A stretch of 64,000 nucleotides of DNA from Candidatus Haliotispira prima (GCA_029867005.1 CP123443.1:1488001-1552000), one strand, 5' to 3'; shown: positions 28,237 through 37,743, numbered from the stretch's first letter. The notes: a model not told the origin generated them from the letters alone. Program-made: numbers and translations.

Positions 28237-28440
28237 TTTTTGTTTCGCGTTTGGGGTTCCATTGCGGGCCTTACCCGCACTCCCCTCCCATTTAGGCCAT
28301 ACCGGCAAACGTAGCGGCCCCCCAACATCCTCACCATGGACTCAATACCATTGGCCGGAAATGCCGTAAGCTGGACTTGTTTGGCGTTTTGGGTTACATT
28401 GCGGGGCCTTGCGGGCATTCCGTCCCCGTATCTTTTACGA
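28237..28440 (+). repeat. Dispersed intergenic repeat, copies C and D in tandem
   Basis: 28241-28300 (copy D) repeats the second half of the element (GTTTGGGGTTCCATTGCGG, then CCCATTTAGGCC). 28309-28440 (copy C) repeats nearly the whole element, from ACGTAGC through the ACCATGGACTCAATACCATT block to GGGTTACATTGCGGGGCC. Copy C ends just before the restriction-gene start. The other bases of the 28095-28454 gap are AT-rich and show no gene. Confidence 0.8.
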
Positions 28441-28454
28441 CTCAGGGTTTTCCA

Positions 28455-31400
28455 ATGACAAATTATGATATAGCGATCCGTGATTATTACAGAGAAATAG
28501 CGGGGTACCGTTCTGTCGGGGCCAGAACGGAGGGGAATTTGAGGGTGGCCTTTCAAAATCTGTTGAGAAACAGTGCCGGAGCGCATGATATGATTGTGGT
28601 GGCGGAGGTCACCGAGAAGTCGGAGAAGGGCAATAAGAATGTGCGCTATGACGGCAAGGTGACTCGCAGGGGAAAGACGATGGAGGACGGGATTATACCG
28701 CATGGTTATTGGGAGGCCAAAGACGATCAGGACAGTCTGTTACATGAGGTGATTAAGAAGCGGGAGGCGGGGTATAAGTTTTTCAATATTATTTTTGAGG
28801 ATACCCGCAATTTGATTCTGTATCAGGATGAGAAACAGGTTTTTCAATGCAGTTTGCTGGATGAAAATGACCTTGCCAAAGGGCTGGAGCTGTTTTACGG
28901 CTACCGCAATAAATACCAAGAACATTTTACGCAGGCATTGGCGGCCTTTAAAGAGGCCATACCGGCGTTGGCGAAAGATTTGCATGGTAAAATTGAGAGG
29001 CTGGAGAGAGAGGAAACGGGGTTTCGGGATAGTTGCGGGGAGATTTTAAAGAGTTTTCAGCAGTATAACCACGGTATCAGTATGGCGGATGTGCATGAGT
29101 TTATGGTGCAGCACACTTTGACAATTGATTTGTTCCATACGATTTTTCAGGCGAATGATTTTGAGAAGCTGAACCCGATAGCGAAGCGGTTGGATGATTT
29201 GGTCCTAAAGGCTTTAAAGCGGCAGAAACAACGTATTGAAGACAAGAGCCACAACTTATTGGATAGTTTGAAGTCGGTGATTTTGCAGGGCTATGCCACG
29301 CCGGGGGACAAGCAGCAGATTTTGATTGCGGTGTACGAGGAATTTTTTAAGGCGTACAACCCGAAGAAGGCGGACACGCACGGAGTGGTTTATACGCCGC
29401 GTCCGGTGGTGGACTTTATGGTCAGGAGCTGCGATGAGCTGATGCACCACCATTTTGGCAAGCGCATTTACAGCGATGGCGTGCGGATTTTAGACCCGTG
29501 TACGGGGACGGGTACGTTTGTTTGCAGCCTGTTAGACTATATCCCGCAGCAACATCTGGAGAGAAAATTTGACGATATTTACGCCATAGAAGTGGATTTG
29601 ATGGCGTATTATATGGCTCAACTGAATATTGAGGACTGCTACCGTGAAAAGATGGGGCAAAAGTATATCGAGCGCAGCTATACAAAGCTGGCCTTGGCGG
29701 ATTCGCTGGAAATAGGCACGGTACATAAAGATGCCAAGCAGGATCTATTTGCCAGCTATGCAGGGGTGACGGACCAAAACGCCAAACTGGTAGAAGAACT
29801 GCAAAGCAGCGACTACCTGCTCGTAATCGGCAATCCGCCTTACAATGCCAACCAAGGGAATGAAAATGAGAATAACCGCAATAAGCGTTATCAAGCCATT
29901 GATCAGCGAAATACAGAAACGTATAAGAAAAATAGTAATGCCCAAAAAATGAAGCTAACGGATATGTATATCCGCTTTATGCGCTGGGCCAGTGACAAGC
30001 TGCTGTTTAAACATACGGGAGAAGAGAGCGGAGCGGCAAAAGAGGCCGTGGAAGGGGCGGCAGAAATTAACGGCAAGGGGGCCATGCTGTGTTTTGTGAC
30101 CAACCGCAGCTATATCGACAAGCTGTTTACCGACGGAATGCGCAAGACTTGGGCAGCGGAGTGGGATCATATCTATGTGGTCGATTTGCTTTCCGATGTG
30201 CGCAGCAATCCGAAGATTGCCGGAACAACGCATAATGTGTTCGGCATCCAGACAGGGGTAGCCATTTGCTGTTTGGTAAAGGACGATTTTAGCAGCAAGG
30301 ATAGCAAGGTTGCAGAAATTTGGTACGGCTGCGTGCCCAGCGACTTTATGCTGAAGGGCGAAAAGCTGGACTGGCTGAAAGGGGAGCAAAGCATTGCCGC
30401 CATGAAGGCTGCCGGACGTTTAGAGCGCGTTTTGCCGGATGAAAAGGGGCATTGGCTGCGCCAAGGGGAAAAGGACTTTGGCGGATTTATCAGCATCGGC
30501 AATAAGGAATTTAAGGCCGGTAAGACCAAGACCGGCAACAAGCCGGAGCCTGCTGTTTTTCAGTTGTATAGTTTGGGTGTAGCAACCAATCGGGATGAAT
30601 GGGTCTACAGCCACAGCAAGAAAGAACTGGCCGCCAAGATGCAAATCTTTATAGAACGGTATGAGGAAAAGCGCAAAGCCTATGCGGAATTAAGCGATAA
30701 GGAAAAAGCAGCTTTAAAGGGTAAGGACAACTATGCCAAATTGAAAGAATTTATCGGTGATGAAATTAAATGGAGTGACGAACTGGCCACAGGAAATATA
30801 ATGCGTGGAGATACACTTGAGTTCCAAGAAAAATTACTAATACAAAGCTTATATCGTCCTTTTGTGAAAAAATGGTTGTATTATGACACTGAAAGCTCGA
30901 TTACTCATAGAAAATACCAGACTCAGAACATTTTTGGAGCCACAGGAACGCTAAAAAATGTATGTATTGTAGTTAATAATCCTAATGCAAAAGATTTTCA
31001 GGGGCCATTAATTATTAATAATATCATTGATTTAAATAGTATGTATGGAGGAACTCAAATCTTTCCCCGCTACCGCTATGCCCCACATCGCAGAGAAGAT
31101 ATTCGAAACGGCAGCATCCCGCAAAAAATAGACAATATTCCGGATGAAGCCTTGACTCATTTCAATACCGAACTGGCAAAGCACAACGCAAAACTGTTTG
31201 ACGGCAGTACAGAACAACAGAAAACTGAGGCCAAAGATACGGTATTTACCTACTGCTATGGCCTGTTGCACCAAGAAAGCTACCGCAAAAAATACGCAGA
31301 CAACCTGCGGCAGGAACTGCCCCGCATCCCCGTATCCAAAGATTTCCGGCAAGTGGCCGCCACGGGGCAAAAACTGATAAACCTGCATTTAAGCTGGGAT

Positions 31401-31802
31401 ACAGACCAATGCCCCCGAAACCACTACCAACTAAGCGATACCAACCTGCAACGCCCCGCTAAGGCACCGGCCACCGTCAAGTACAGCCCCTCCGGCGTAA
31501 AAGACAAACAAACCGGCCGCCACAGCGGAGAAATTAAAATCAGCAACGCCCTGAGCCTGGTCAACGTGCCGCCGCAGGCCTGGCAGTACACTTTAGGCGG
31601 CAGAGCCGCCATAGACTGGGTCTTAGAATTTTACAAAGAAAGCAAAAACACCTACAAAGACGCGGCACTGGCAGAATTAGTCGCCACAGGCAAGCTGGAC
31701 CCCTACCGCCTAAGCGACTACGAAGAAACCCTATTGGACACTTTAACCCGTGTAATCAATGTAAGCTGCACCCACATGGAAATTGTGAAGGAATTGAGCT
31801 AA
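28455..31802 (+). CDS. Bifunctional restriction-modification enzyme (type IIG/ISP-like)
   Basis: A 1115-residue single-chain restriction-modification protein. Residues 1-150 look like a PD-(D/E)xK nuclease: Asp66, then Glu87-Ala-Lys89 in HGYWEAKD. A helical linker follows. The gamma-type adenine methyltransferase has motif I ILDPCTGTGTF (Asp347) and motif IV NPPY at 460-463. The C-terminal 500 residues should be the target-recognition region, resembling the type ISP specificity domain. No SF2 helicase motifs are seen between nuclease and methylase, so translocation as in LlaGI is unlikely. The ATG at 28455 matches the start of the relic at 17931. The frame is open back to 28377. Its last 33 codons are repeated downstream. 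Confidence 0.88.
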   Translation: MTNYDIAIRDYYREIAGYRSVGARTEGNLRVAFQNLLRNSAGAHDMIVVAEVTEKSEKGNKNVRYDGKVTRRGKTMEDGIIPHGYWEAKDDQDSLLHEVIKKREAGYKFFNIIFEDTRNLILYQDEKQVFQCSLLDENDLAKGLELFYGYRNKYQEHFTQALAAFKEAIPALAKDLHGKIERLEREETGFRDSCGEILKSFQQYNHGISMADVHEFMVQHTLTIDLFHTIFQANDFEKLNPIAKRLDDLVLKALKRQKQRIEDKSHNLLDSLKSVILQGYATPGDKQQILIAVYEEFFKAYNPKKADTHGVVYTPRPVVDFMVRSCDELMHHHFGKRIYSDGVRILDPCTGTGTFVCSLLDYIPQQHLERKFDDIYAIEVDLMAYYMAQLNIEDCYREKMGQKYIERSYTKLALADSLEIGTVHKDAKQDLFASYAGVTDQNAKLVEELQSSDYLLVIGNPPYNANQGNENENNRNKRYQAIDQRNTETYKKNSNAQKMKLTDMYIRFMRWASDKLLFKHTGEESGAAKEAVEGAAEINGKGAMLCFVTNRSYIDKLFTDGMRKTWAAEWDHIYVVDLLSDVRSNPKIAGTTHNVFGIQTGVAICCLVKDDFSSKDSKVAEIWYGCVPSDFMLKGEKLDWLKGEQSIAAMKAAGRLERVLPDEKGHWLRQGEKDFGGFISIGNKEFKAGKTKTGNKPEPAVFQLYSLGVATNRDEWVYSHSKKELAAKMQIFIERYEEKRKAYAELSDKEKAALKGKDNYAKLKEFIGDEIKWSDELATGNIMRGDTLEFQEKLLIQSLYRPFVKKWLYYDTESSITHRKYQTQNIFGATGTLKNVCIVVNNPNAKDFQGPLIINNIIDLNSMYGGTQIFPRYRYAPHRREDIRNGSIPQKIDNIPDEALTHFNTELAKHNAKLFDGSTEQQKTEAKDTVFTYCYGLLHQESYRKKYADNLRQELPRIPVSKDFRQVAATGQKLINLHLSWDTDQCPRNHYQLSDTNLQRPAKAPATVKYSPSGVKDKQTGRHSGEIKISNALSLVNVPPQAWQYTLGGRAAIDWVLEFYKESKNTYKDAALAELVATGKLDPYRLSDYEETLLDTLTRVINVSCTHMEIVKELS

Positions 31803-32641
31803 ATATAAAGTGACCGGTTTCAAATAGAGAGTGGCCGGTTTCAGGCGGGTGAGGCTCTCGAACCCCTCGAACCCCTACCGCATAAGCGACTGCGAAAACA
31901 CCCTATTGAACATTCTGACCCATGTAATCAATGTAAGCTGCACCCACATGGAAATTGTGAAGGAATTGACCTAAATATAAAGTGGCCGGTTTCAAATATA
32001 GAGTGACCGGTTTCAGGCGGGTGAGGCTCTCGAATCCCTCGAACCTCTACCGCCTAAGCGACTGCGAAGAAACACTATTGTACACTCTGACCCGTGTAAT
32101 CAATGTAAGTTGCACCCACATAGAAACTGTGAAGGAATTGACCTAAATATAAAGTGGCCGGTTTCAGGCGGGTGAGGCTCTCGAACCCCTCGAATCCCTA
32201 CCGCCTAAGCGACTGCGAAGAAACACTATTGTACACTCTGACCCATGTAATCAATGTAAGCTGCACCCACATGGAAATTGTGAAGGAATTGACCTAAATA
32301 TAAAGTGGCCGGTTTCAAATATAGAGTGGCCAGTTTCAGGCGGGTGAGGCCCTCGAACCCCTCGAACCCCTACCGCCTAAGCGACTGCGAAGAAACCCTA
32401 TTGGACACTCTAACCCGTGTAATCAATGTAAGCTGCACCCACATAGAAACTGTGAAGGAATTGACCTAAATATAAAGTGGCCAGTTTCAAATATAGAGTG
32501 GCCAGTTTCAGGCGGGTGAGGCCCTCGAACCCCTCGAACCCCTACCGCCTAAGCGACTACGAAGAAACCCTATTGGACACTCTAACCCGTGTAATCAATG
32601 TAAGCTGCACCCATATAGAAATTGTGAAGGAATTGACCTAA
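31803..32641 (+). repeat. 172-bp tandem array copied from the restriction gene 3' end
   Basis: Five units follow the stop codon, four of 172 bp and one of 151 bp. The marker TACCGC(C/A)TAAGCGAC occurs at 31704 (inside the gene), 31876, 32048, 32199, 32371 and 32543. Each unit carries the last 33 or so codons of the gene including VINVSCTH and a KEL(S/T) stop. It then has one or two copies of a 21-bp element (TATA(A/G)AGTGGCC(G/A)GTTTCAAA) and a GGCGGGTGAGGC/CTCGAACCCCTCGAA spacer. The 151-bp unit lacks exactly one 21-bp element. Confidence 0.93.
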
Positions 32642-32648
32642 TGACAGA

Positions 32649-32856
32649 GCTGTGCCTCCGGAATCACGACCCCACTGCTCTGATATGGCCCTACTCCGGC
32701 AAAGGATGAGCTATGGCCCGGCGGCCGCGCCGGATGCGGTGAATGTACCACGCCTTTTTCCGTGCGCGGTAGACCAGCCGCAGGCGGTCAGAATGCCGAT
32801 AGTGCAGGGGCTGTAAAGCTTCTGCTCCGTATTCCCCGCTTTGGCGGCCGGCCGCC
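32649..32856. repeat. 208-bp direct repeat, left copy (fragment of gene at 37786)
   Basis: It matches 37744-37951 over 208 bp with only about five mismatches. It contains the last 50 or so codons, in minus orientation, of the 600-residue gene at 37786-39588, plus 42 bases beyond its stop. It is not a working gene. It starts immediately after the last 172-bp unit. Confidence 0.92.
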
Positions 32857-33069
32857 GAATTTCCGGACCCAGAGTTTCAGAAGCTTGAAAACTTTGCCGG
32901 CAAAACATCTGTAAAAAGTCGATCCGATTCTCCTAAAATCCTCACGTTCAATGCACTTGCAAAACCCCGCAAGGGGTTTGTTAGCGTTAGTTATAGAGGT
33001 GGTCACAGGAGTTTCAACGGCTGGTTTTATCGCCATGCAAATTCTCAACTCACTGCTTCGCTTACATAA
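32857..33069 (+). other. Unexplained stretch with a 70-codon open frame
   Basis: Right after the left 208-bp repeat, the plus strand is open for 70 codons without a start. It reads like the end of a protein (ILTFNALAKPRKGF, then YRGGHRSFNGWFY), and the minus strand is also open. It contains a GCAA-loop hairpin (AAACCCC/GGGGTTT, 32962-32979). This could be a gene relic. The rest up to the next gene is AT-rich. Confidence 0.3.
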
Positions 33070-33180
33070 AATCTGATCAATGAGGCGACTCTAACAAATT
33101 TTTTGCACAGTTTGAAAAATATTTCTCAAGAGATTCCAAGAGACCTCCGAGGCATAGAGTCAGTTTAAGGCTAATTAATT

Positions 33181-33240
33181 TACTATCATTGACAACCGGG
33201 ATGCTTCCGGTACTATCATTAACAACTGGGATGCTTCCGG
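33181..33240 (+). repeat. 30-bp tandem duplication with promoter-like junction
   Basis: Two 30-bp units, 33181-33210 and 33211-33240, differ at two positions. TTGACA at 33189-33194 in unit one and TACTAT at 33211-33216 at the start of unit two are 16 bases apart. The duplication therefore forms a sigma-70-like promoter about 190 bases upstream of the next start codon. Confidence 0.6.
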
Positions 33241-33402
33241 TGAAAAATCTCGGGTGAGGAGAAGTTCTGATATCCGAAAAATGAAAAAATGCAAATTAGA
33301 AAAATAGAAATAAAACTATAAAATATTGTTATATTGCTATTTATATATTACATGCAGGCCCGTACCGTTTATCCACAAAAATCAATTCACGGAGATTCAC
33401 AA

Positions 33403-34644
33403 ATGAATATCACTTTGGCTTATATTGATCCCGGTACGGGGAGTCTTTTACTATCCGGCATAATAGGAGTAGGAATTGCCTTAGTTTATAGCCTAAAAAA
33501 TATTTTCTACCGTTTTTGGGGTCGTTTAACCGGAAAGAAAATTGGAATCAGCCCTGATTTTTCCGGTAAACTGGTTTTTTATTCGGAGGGTGCTAAGTAT
33601 TGGAAGGTCTTTAAGCCCGTTTTGGATGAATTGTTGCGAAAAGAACAAGAATTTGTATTTTTAAGTTCTGACACAAATGACCCGGGATTAACTTACATAC
33701 AAAATAAAGGTATAACAGCTCATTATATTGGTGAAATGCAACAGGCTATATTTTTTTTAAACAAACTAAAAGCAGATATTTGTGTAATAACAACTCCCCA
33801 GTTAGGTGTCTTGCAGTTAAAAAGATCCAAAAACGTCCGACATTACAGCCATATCACACATTCACCTATTGATATACATTCCTACAAATTCTATGCCTTT
33901 GATGAGTTTGACTCTGTATTATGCTGTAATCAGTCCCTAATCAAAGACTTACAATTCTTAGAAGACTTACGACAAAATAAAAAAAAGAAGCTCTTTGAGA
34001 CAGGTTGTACTTACTATGATGAGATGCTAATCCGGCCTCAAGATACCGCAGAACCAAACTTGATACTCTATGCCCCAACTTGGGGTGATATATCGTCCCT
34101 GTCAATGGCGAAACAAGTAATGGAAGAACTTTTAGAGAATGATTTTAATGTGTTATTTCGCCCACATCCGCAGTCCCTTATCTCAGACAAGGTGGTACTC
34201 CAAGAACTCACAGATTACTTTCGGGAAGACTGCAAGACTGAATGGAAAGGACGTTGGGAGCTGGACGAAGAAAAAACCTTTGAGTCTGCGTTTTCTCGTT
34301 GTAAAGCAGTGATTTGCGATCTTTCCGGTGTTATTTATGACTTCGTATTTTTATACCAAAAACCGGTTTTTGCTTTTAATACTCTGGCGGCCCTACAAGT
34401 AGGATATGAAGGATACTATTTACAACAAGAACTTTCAGCAATCAAACTTTTGCAAACAACAGGTGGCAAGTTGTTGGAGCAGGAAGATACTATAAATATA
34501 GCTCCTCTTGTAAAAAAAGGCTTAGATGAAAAGATACATCAAAATAAAGATTTTGTGTATGATAATTTTATTTTTAACTTTCAGCAATCAGGTCAGATTG
34601 CTGCAGAGCAAATTCTTTCACTTCGTCAGGAAATTTTAAGCTAG
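33403..34644 (+). CDS. CDP-glycerol glycerophosphotransferase-like protein
   Basis: A 413-residue protein of the TagB/TagF-like family, which adds glycerol phosphate or a similar polyol phosphate from a CDP donor to a glycan or lipid acceptor. Residues about 14-33 are a membrane anchor. Family blocks are visible: HITHSPIDIHSYK with His153 in the place of the catalytic HG motif, then FETGCTYYDEM, LYAPTWGD, FRPHPQS and DLSGVIYDFVFLYQKPV. The usual HG is HS here. The ATG at 33403 has a GGAG site; the frame is open to 33334. Base use is much more AT-rich than in the housekeeping genes, suggesting transfer. The next gene starts 24 bases after its stop. Confidence 0.82.
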   Translation: MNITLAYIDPGTGSLLLSGIIGVGIALVYSLKNIFYRFWGRLTGKKIGISPDFSGKLVFYSEGAKYWKVFKPVLDELLRKEQEFVFLSSDTNDPGLTYIQNKGITAHYIGEMQQAIFFLNKLKADICVITTPQLGVLQLKRSKNVRHYSHITHSPIDIHSYKFYAFDEFDSVLCCNQSLIKDLQFLEDLRQNKKKKLFETGCTYYDEMLIRPQDTAEPNLILYAPTWGDISSLSMAKQVMEELLENDFNVLFRPHPQSLISDKVVLQELTDYFREDCKTEWKGRWELDEEKTFESAFSRCKAVICDLSGVIYDFVFLYQKPVFAFNTLAALQVGYEGYYLQQELSAIKLLQTTGGKLLEQEDTINIAPLVKKGLDEKIHQNKDFVYDNFIFNFQQSGQIAAEQILSLRQEILS

Positions 34645-34668
34645 CAACAACAAAGAGGCGTATTAACA

Positions 34669-37521
34669 ATGGAAACTTTATTTAGTCCTATCATGCAGTT
34701 CTTACAGTTTTTCTTAGAGTTATTTTATAGTATTAGTGAAAATCATGGTATTTCTATAATTTTACTTTCATTTTTGGTGAGTATTCTGCTAACTCCCCTC
34801 TACATATTTGCAGACAAAATTCAAGCCGGAGAGATTAAAGAAAAACAGGACATGGCATGGGAGCTTAAACCTATTTCATCACTCAGGAATCCGCAAGAAC
34901 GGTTTTTTTATACAAATTATGTTTATAGGAAATATAATTATCATCCCGTAAAATCTATGCGGAGCTTACTCGGCATCGCCATGCAATTACCTTTTTTTAT
35001 CGGAGCATACTGGATGCTGAAAGGTTTTGCCGGCTTTCAAGAACAAAGCTTTATTTTCATTCATGATTTAAGTGAGCCCGACTCACTATACCGTGGTCTC
35101 AATATTTTACCTATTATTATGACAATGGTTAATTTACTATCAAGCACTTTCTTTCTGCTTGGTCGTGCAAATGTGGAGAAAAGTGAGATTATTCAACTCC
35201 TGAGTATCCCCCTTTTATTTTTGGTTTTACTGTATAACCAAGCATCAGCCCTGGTTCTATACTGGACAATGAATAATGTGTTTTCGTCAATCAAGTATTA
35301 TATCCAAAATAGAAAAATTATAATAAAGAAGAGACCTCTCTCTAAAGAGAATATTCTAAGAATTTGCAATAAAGTATTAGAGTTGCTAACAAGTAAGACA
35401 GCTCTGGTCTCACTATTCTCTATGGTGATATATTTTATTATATTATATAATTTTGATAGTTCTGAAAGCCTAAAATTAGCCTTTTTGGTATTAGATAGTT
35501 TTATCGTTTTATATATTTATAAGTATCGAAGACAGTTATTAATATTACTTGATAATTATTTCAGTCGTCTGAAGGTTTGGCAATTATTGTTCCTTACGAT
35601 GGTCTTTATCTTCATAAGTAATTTATTCTTATTTCATGTTAAAATAGCTTTCCGAATCCTTGGCAGTGAGCTTGATTTTTCTATTATAACAGAAGATATA
35701 GTAACCCTTGTCTGGTCACAAATAGTAGTCTTGTTATTATTGAAAGGACTATTCTCTTGGAGTTTTGGAAAAAATATTAGTTCAACGGATCCGGTAAAAC
35801 CGAATAAGCTAACCTCAAGATTCTTCTTTTCAATCTCCACTGTTCTCGCTTTAAGTTTTATTTATACACCGGTATTAATCTATTTAAAGTCACCTCAGGA
35901 TTTTAGAGGATTGTCTCTCTATTCATTAATAGGATTTCCTTTATTACTGTGTCTTCTGATTTTATCAGTTATAACTGTTCTTTCCAGGTACAGCAACCGG
36001 TGTAATAAATATTTAATTGCTATTACACCTTACTTTGACTTTCTGCTATTGTTAATTATTTTCTACGGATACATATTTAATTTAGATCTGGGAGAAGTTC
36101 GCGGCGATAAATTTGTTCAAGATGCAATACTAACAACACATATTCTTAAAAAATTACTATTAGAAATAAGCATTATTACAGTTGTGTTCTATACTTTTCT
36201 AAAATACTCATTTAGGTTATCTAAATATATGATTCCTATTTACACTATAGTTCATTTGGGCTCTTTGATTTTGGTTGGTATAAGTTTATACCAAGTCTAT
36301 CAAAATACACAATCGAATTACCGGGTAAATGAATATTCCGGTGATAAAAGTTTTAATCAAAAACAGTATCTTGAACAATTTAATTATTCAAAAGAGAAAA
36401 ATATTGTTGTTTTGATACTTGATACAATGTTTGCGAAAAACTTAGAAGTAATACTGGACAAATATCCAAAGCTTAAAAAAGAGTTGAATGGCTTTATTTG
36501 GTATAAAAATACAGTATCAATAAGTGCCAATACTCACGGATCTGAGGGAGCTATGTATGGTGGACTGAAATTTTCTCCGGGCAATGTTAATAAAACAAAT
36601 GGTGCAGGTATACCTATTCAGAAATTGAAAACTTCAGCGAAGAATAATCTCCTAAATACAGTAAAAAAATCAGGATATAAAATATTTAAACATAGTTTTC
36701 CCAGTGTAAAACGTCCTGATTATCTAAGTATAAAACGTGCTAATTATCTAAATTTAATAAACCTCTGGAATGATATAATCAAATTTACTACTTTTAGGTT
36801 AGCTCCGGTTTCTTTTAAAAGTCGGATATATAATTATGGAAACTGGGCCAATTTTATAACTACATATAATGTTGATGATCGCTATAGTGCTTATTCTCAA
36901 TATAAATACTTCCAAGATTTTTCTCGTATTGTAAAAACGAACGTGTCGAAGCCAACTTTTCGTTATATTTGGCTGAGTTTTCCAACTCACCCACCTTTTT
37001 TGATTAACGAAGAAGGTCAATGGCTTCGCTCTGATGATATTCGGAACGGTTTCCGACAAAAGAGTCCTCGAGCAAGGTTCTTAAGTAATAAGTACGCAGT
37101 AGAAAATTTTGTTGAATATATAGGAACCTTGAAAGAACATGACATTTATGAGAATACACAAATTATCTTAGCCTCAGATCATGGGCCTATAGGACAAATT
37201 GAAGGAATATTTGCTGTGATGATGGTAAAAAATTTTGATACCGGCGAAAAAGCCTTTGAAGTTTCAGATACCCCTATGTCGAATGCAGATATTCCTGCTA
37301 TCTTAGGAAGAACTTTAGATCCTACCGGGGAACTGAATATAGAACAGAATTGGGGTATCGATTATACAAAATTTCCTGATGAAGGAAGAGAACGATATTA
37401 TTACTTATCAAGAGGTATTGATGCAACCCGACAAACTAGTTTTGATATTAGAGAAGCTTATAAGATTCCTGCGGGGGTAACTCCTTATAGTCCGAAGAGT
37501 GATTGGATTCGCCTTAAATAA
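34669..37521 (+). CDS. YidC/Oxa1-like domain fused to LtaS-like phosphoglycerol transferase/sulfatase domain
   Basis: A 950-residue membrane protein. Residues 1-215 resemble the YidC/Oxa1 five-helix core: a TM2 SFLVSILLTPLY, an amphipathic RKYNYHPVKSMRSLLGIAMQ segment leading to LPFFIGAYWML, and LVLYWTMNNVFS. The groove arginine five residues before the TM2 proline is Ser38 here. Residues 240-545 add about eight more helices. Residues 575-950 are a sulfatase-superfamily domain in the LtaS manner: LDT at 585, candidate nucleophile Thr622 in NTHGSEG, THPPF with His774, and SDHG with Asp837-His838. It probably transfers phosphoglycerol (or a related group) outside the membrane. AT-rich like its upstream partner. 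Confidence 0.82.
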   Translation: METLFSPIMQFLQFFLELFYSISENHGISIILLSFLVSILLTPLYIFADKIQAGEIKEKQDMAWELKPISSLRNPQERFFYTNYVYRKYNYHPVKSMRSLLGIAMQLPFFIGAYWMLKGFAGFQEQSFIFIHDLSEPDSLYRGLNILPIIMTMVNLLSSTFFLLGRANVEKSEIIQLLSIPLLFLVLLYNQASALVLYWTMNNVFSSIKYYIQNRKIIIKKRPLSKENILRICNKVLELLTSKTALVSLFSMVIYFIILYNFDSSESLKLAFLVLDSFIVLYIYKYRRQLLILLDNYFSRLKVWQLLFLTMVFIFISNLFLFHVKIAFRILGSELDFSIITEDIVTLVWSQIVVLLLLKGLFSWSFGKNISSTDPVKPNKLTSRFFFSISTVLALSFIYTPVLIYLKSPQDFRGLSLYSLIGFPLLLCLLILSVITVLSRYSNRCNKYLIAITPYFDFLLLLIIFYGYIFNLDLGEVRGDKFVQDAILTTHILKKLLLEISIITVVFYTFLKYSFRLSKYMIPIYTIVHLGSLILVGISLYQVYQNTQSNYRVNEYSGDKSFNQKQYLEQFNYSKEKNIVVLILDTMFAKNLEVILDKYPKLKKELNGFIWYKNTVSISANTHGSEGAMYGGLKFSPGNVNKTNGAGIPIQKLKTSAKNNLLNTVKKSGYKIFKHSFPSVKRPDYLSIKRANYLNLINLWNDIIKFTTFRLAPVSFKSRIYNYGNWANFITTYNVDDRYSAYSQYKYFQDFSRIVKTNVSKPTFRYIWLSFPTHPPFLINEEGQWLRSDDIRNGFRQKSPRARFLSNKYAVENFVEYIGTLKEHDIYENTQIILASDHGPIGQIEGIFAVMMVKNFDTGEKAFEVSDTPMSNADIPAILGRTLDPTGELNIEQNWGIDYTKFPDEGRERYYYLSRGIDATRQTSFDIREAYKIPAGVTPYSPKSDWIRLK

Positions 37522-37743
37522 AAAGAAGAAATTCTGTTGAGGGGAAGCTTGTTCTAACAACCTTCTATCTTCCGGACCGGAAAGTTTAATGTAACACATC
37601 TGCAAAAAGGGCATTTAATTATCCTAAATATCTCTGCGGAGAAGTGCAGTTATCGCAACCTTTAGTAAACCAAACTATTGATTTAAAGTGTGTTTACCTC
37701 ATTGCCATATTCGTTTGCTTTTCTTATGGTTCCTCCTTTAACG

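Noticed and set aside
31803..32641. CRISPR-like array
   Set aside because: Units are 151-172 bp, head-to-tail and contain coding sequence of the adjacent gene; there are no short repeats with unique spacers and no cas genes.
32711..32908. Small minus-strand gene in the left 208-bp repeat
   Set aside because: It is a fragment of the 3' end of the 600-residue gene at 37786 and not an independent gene.
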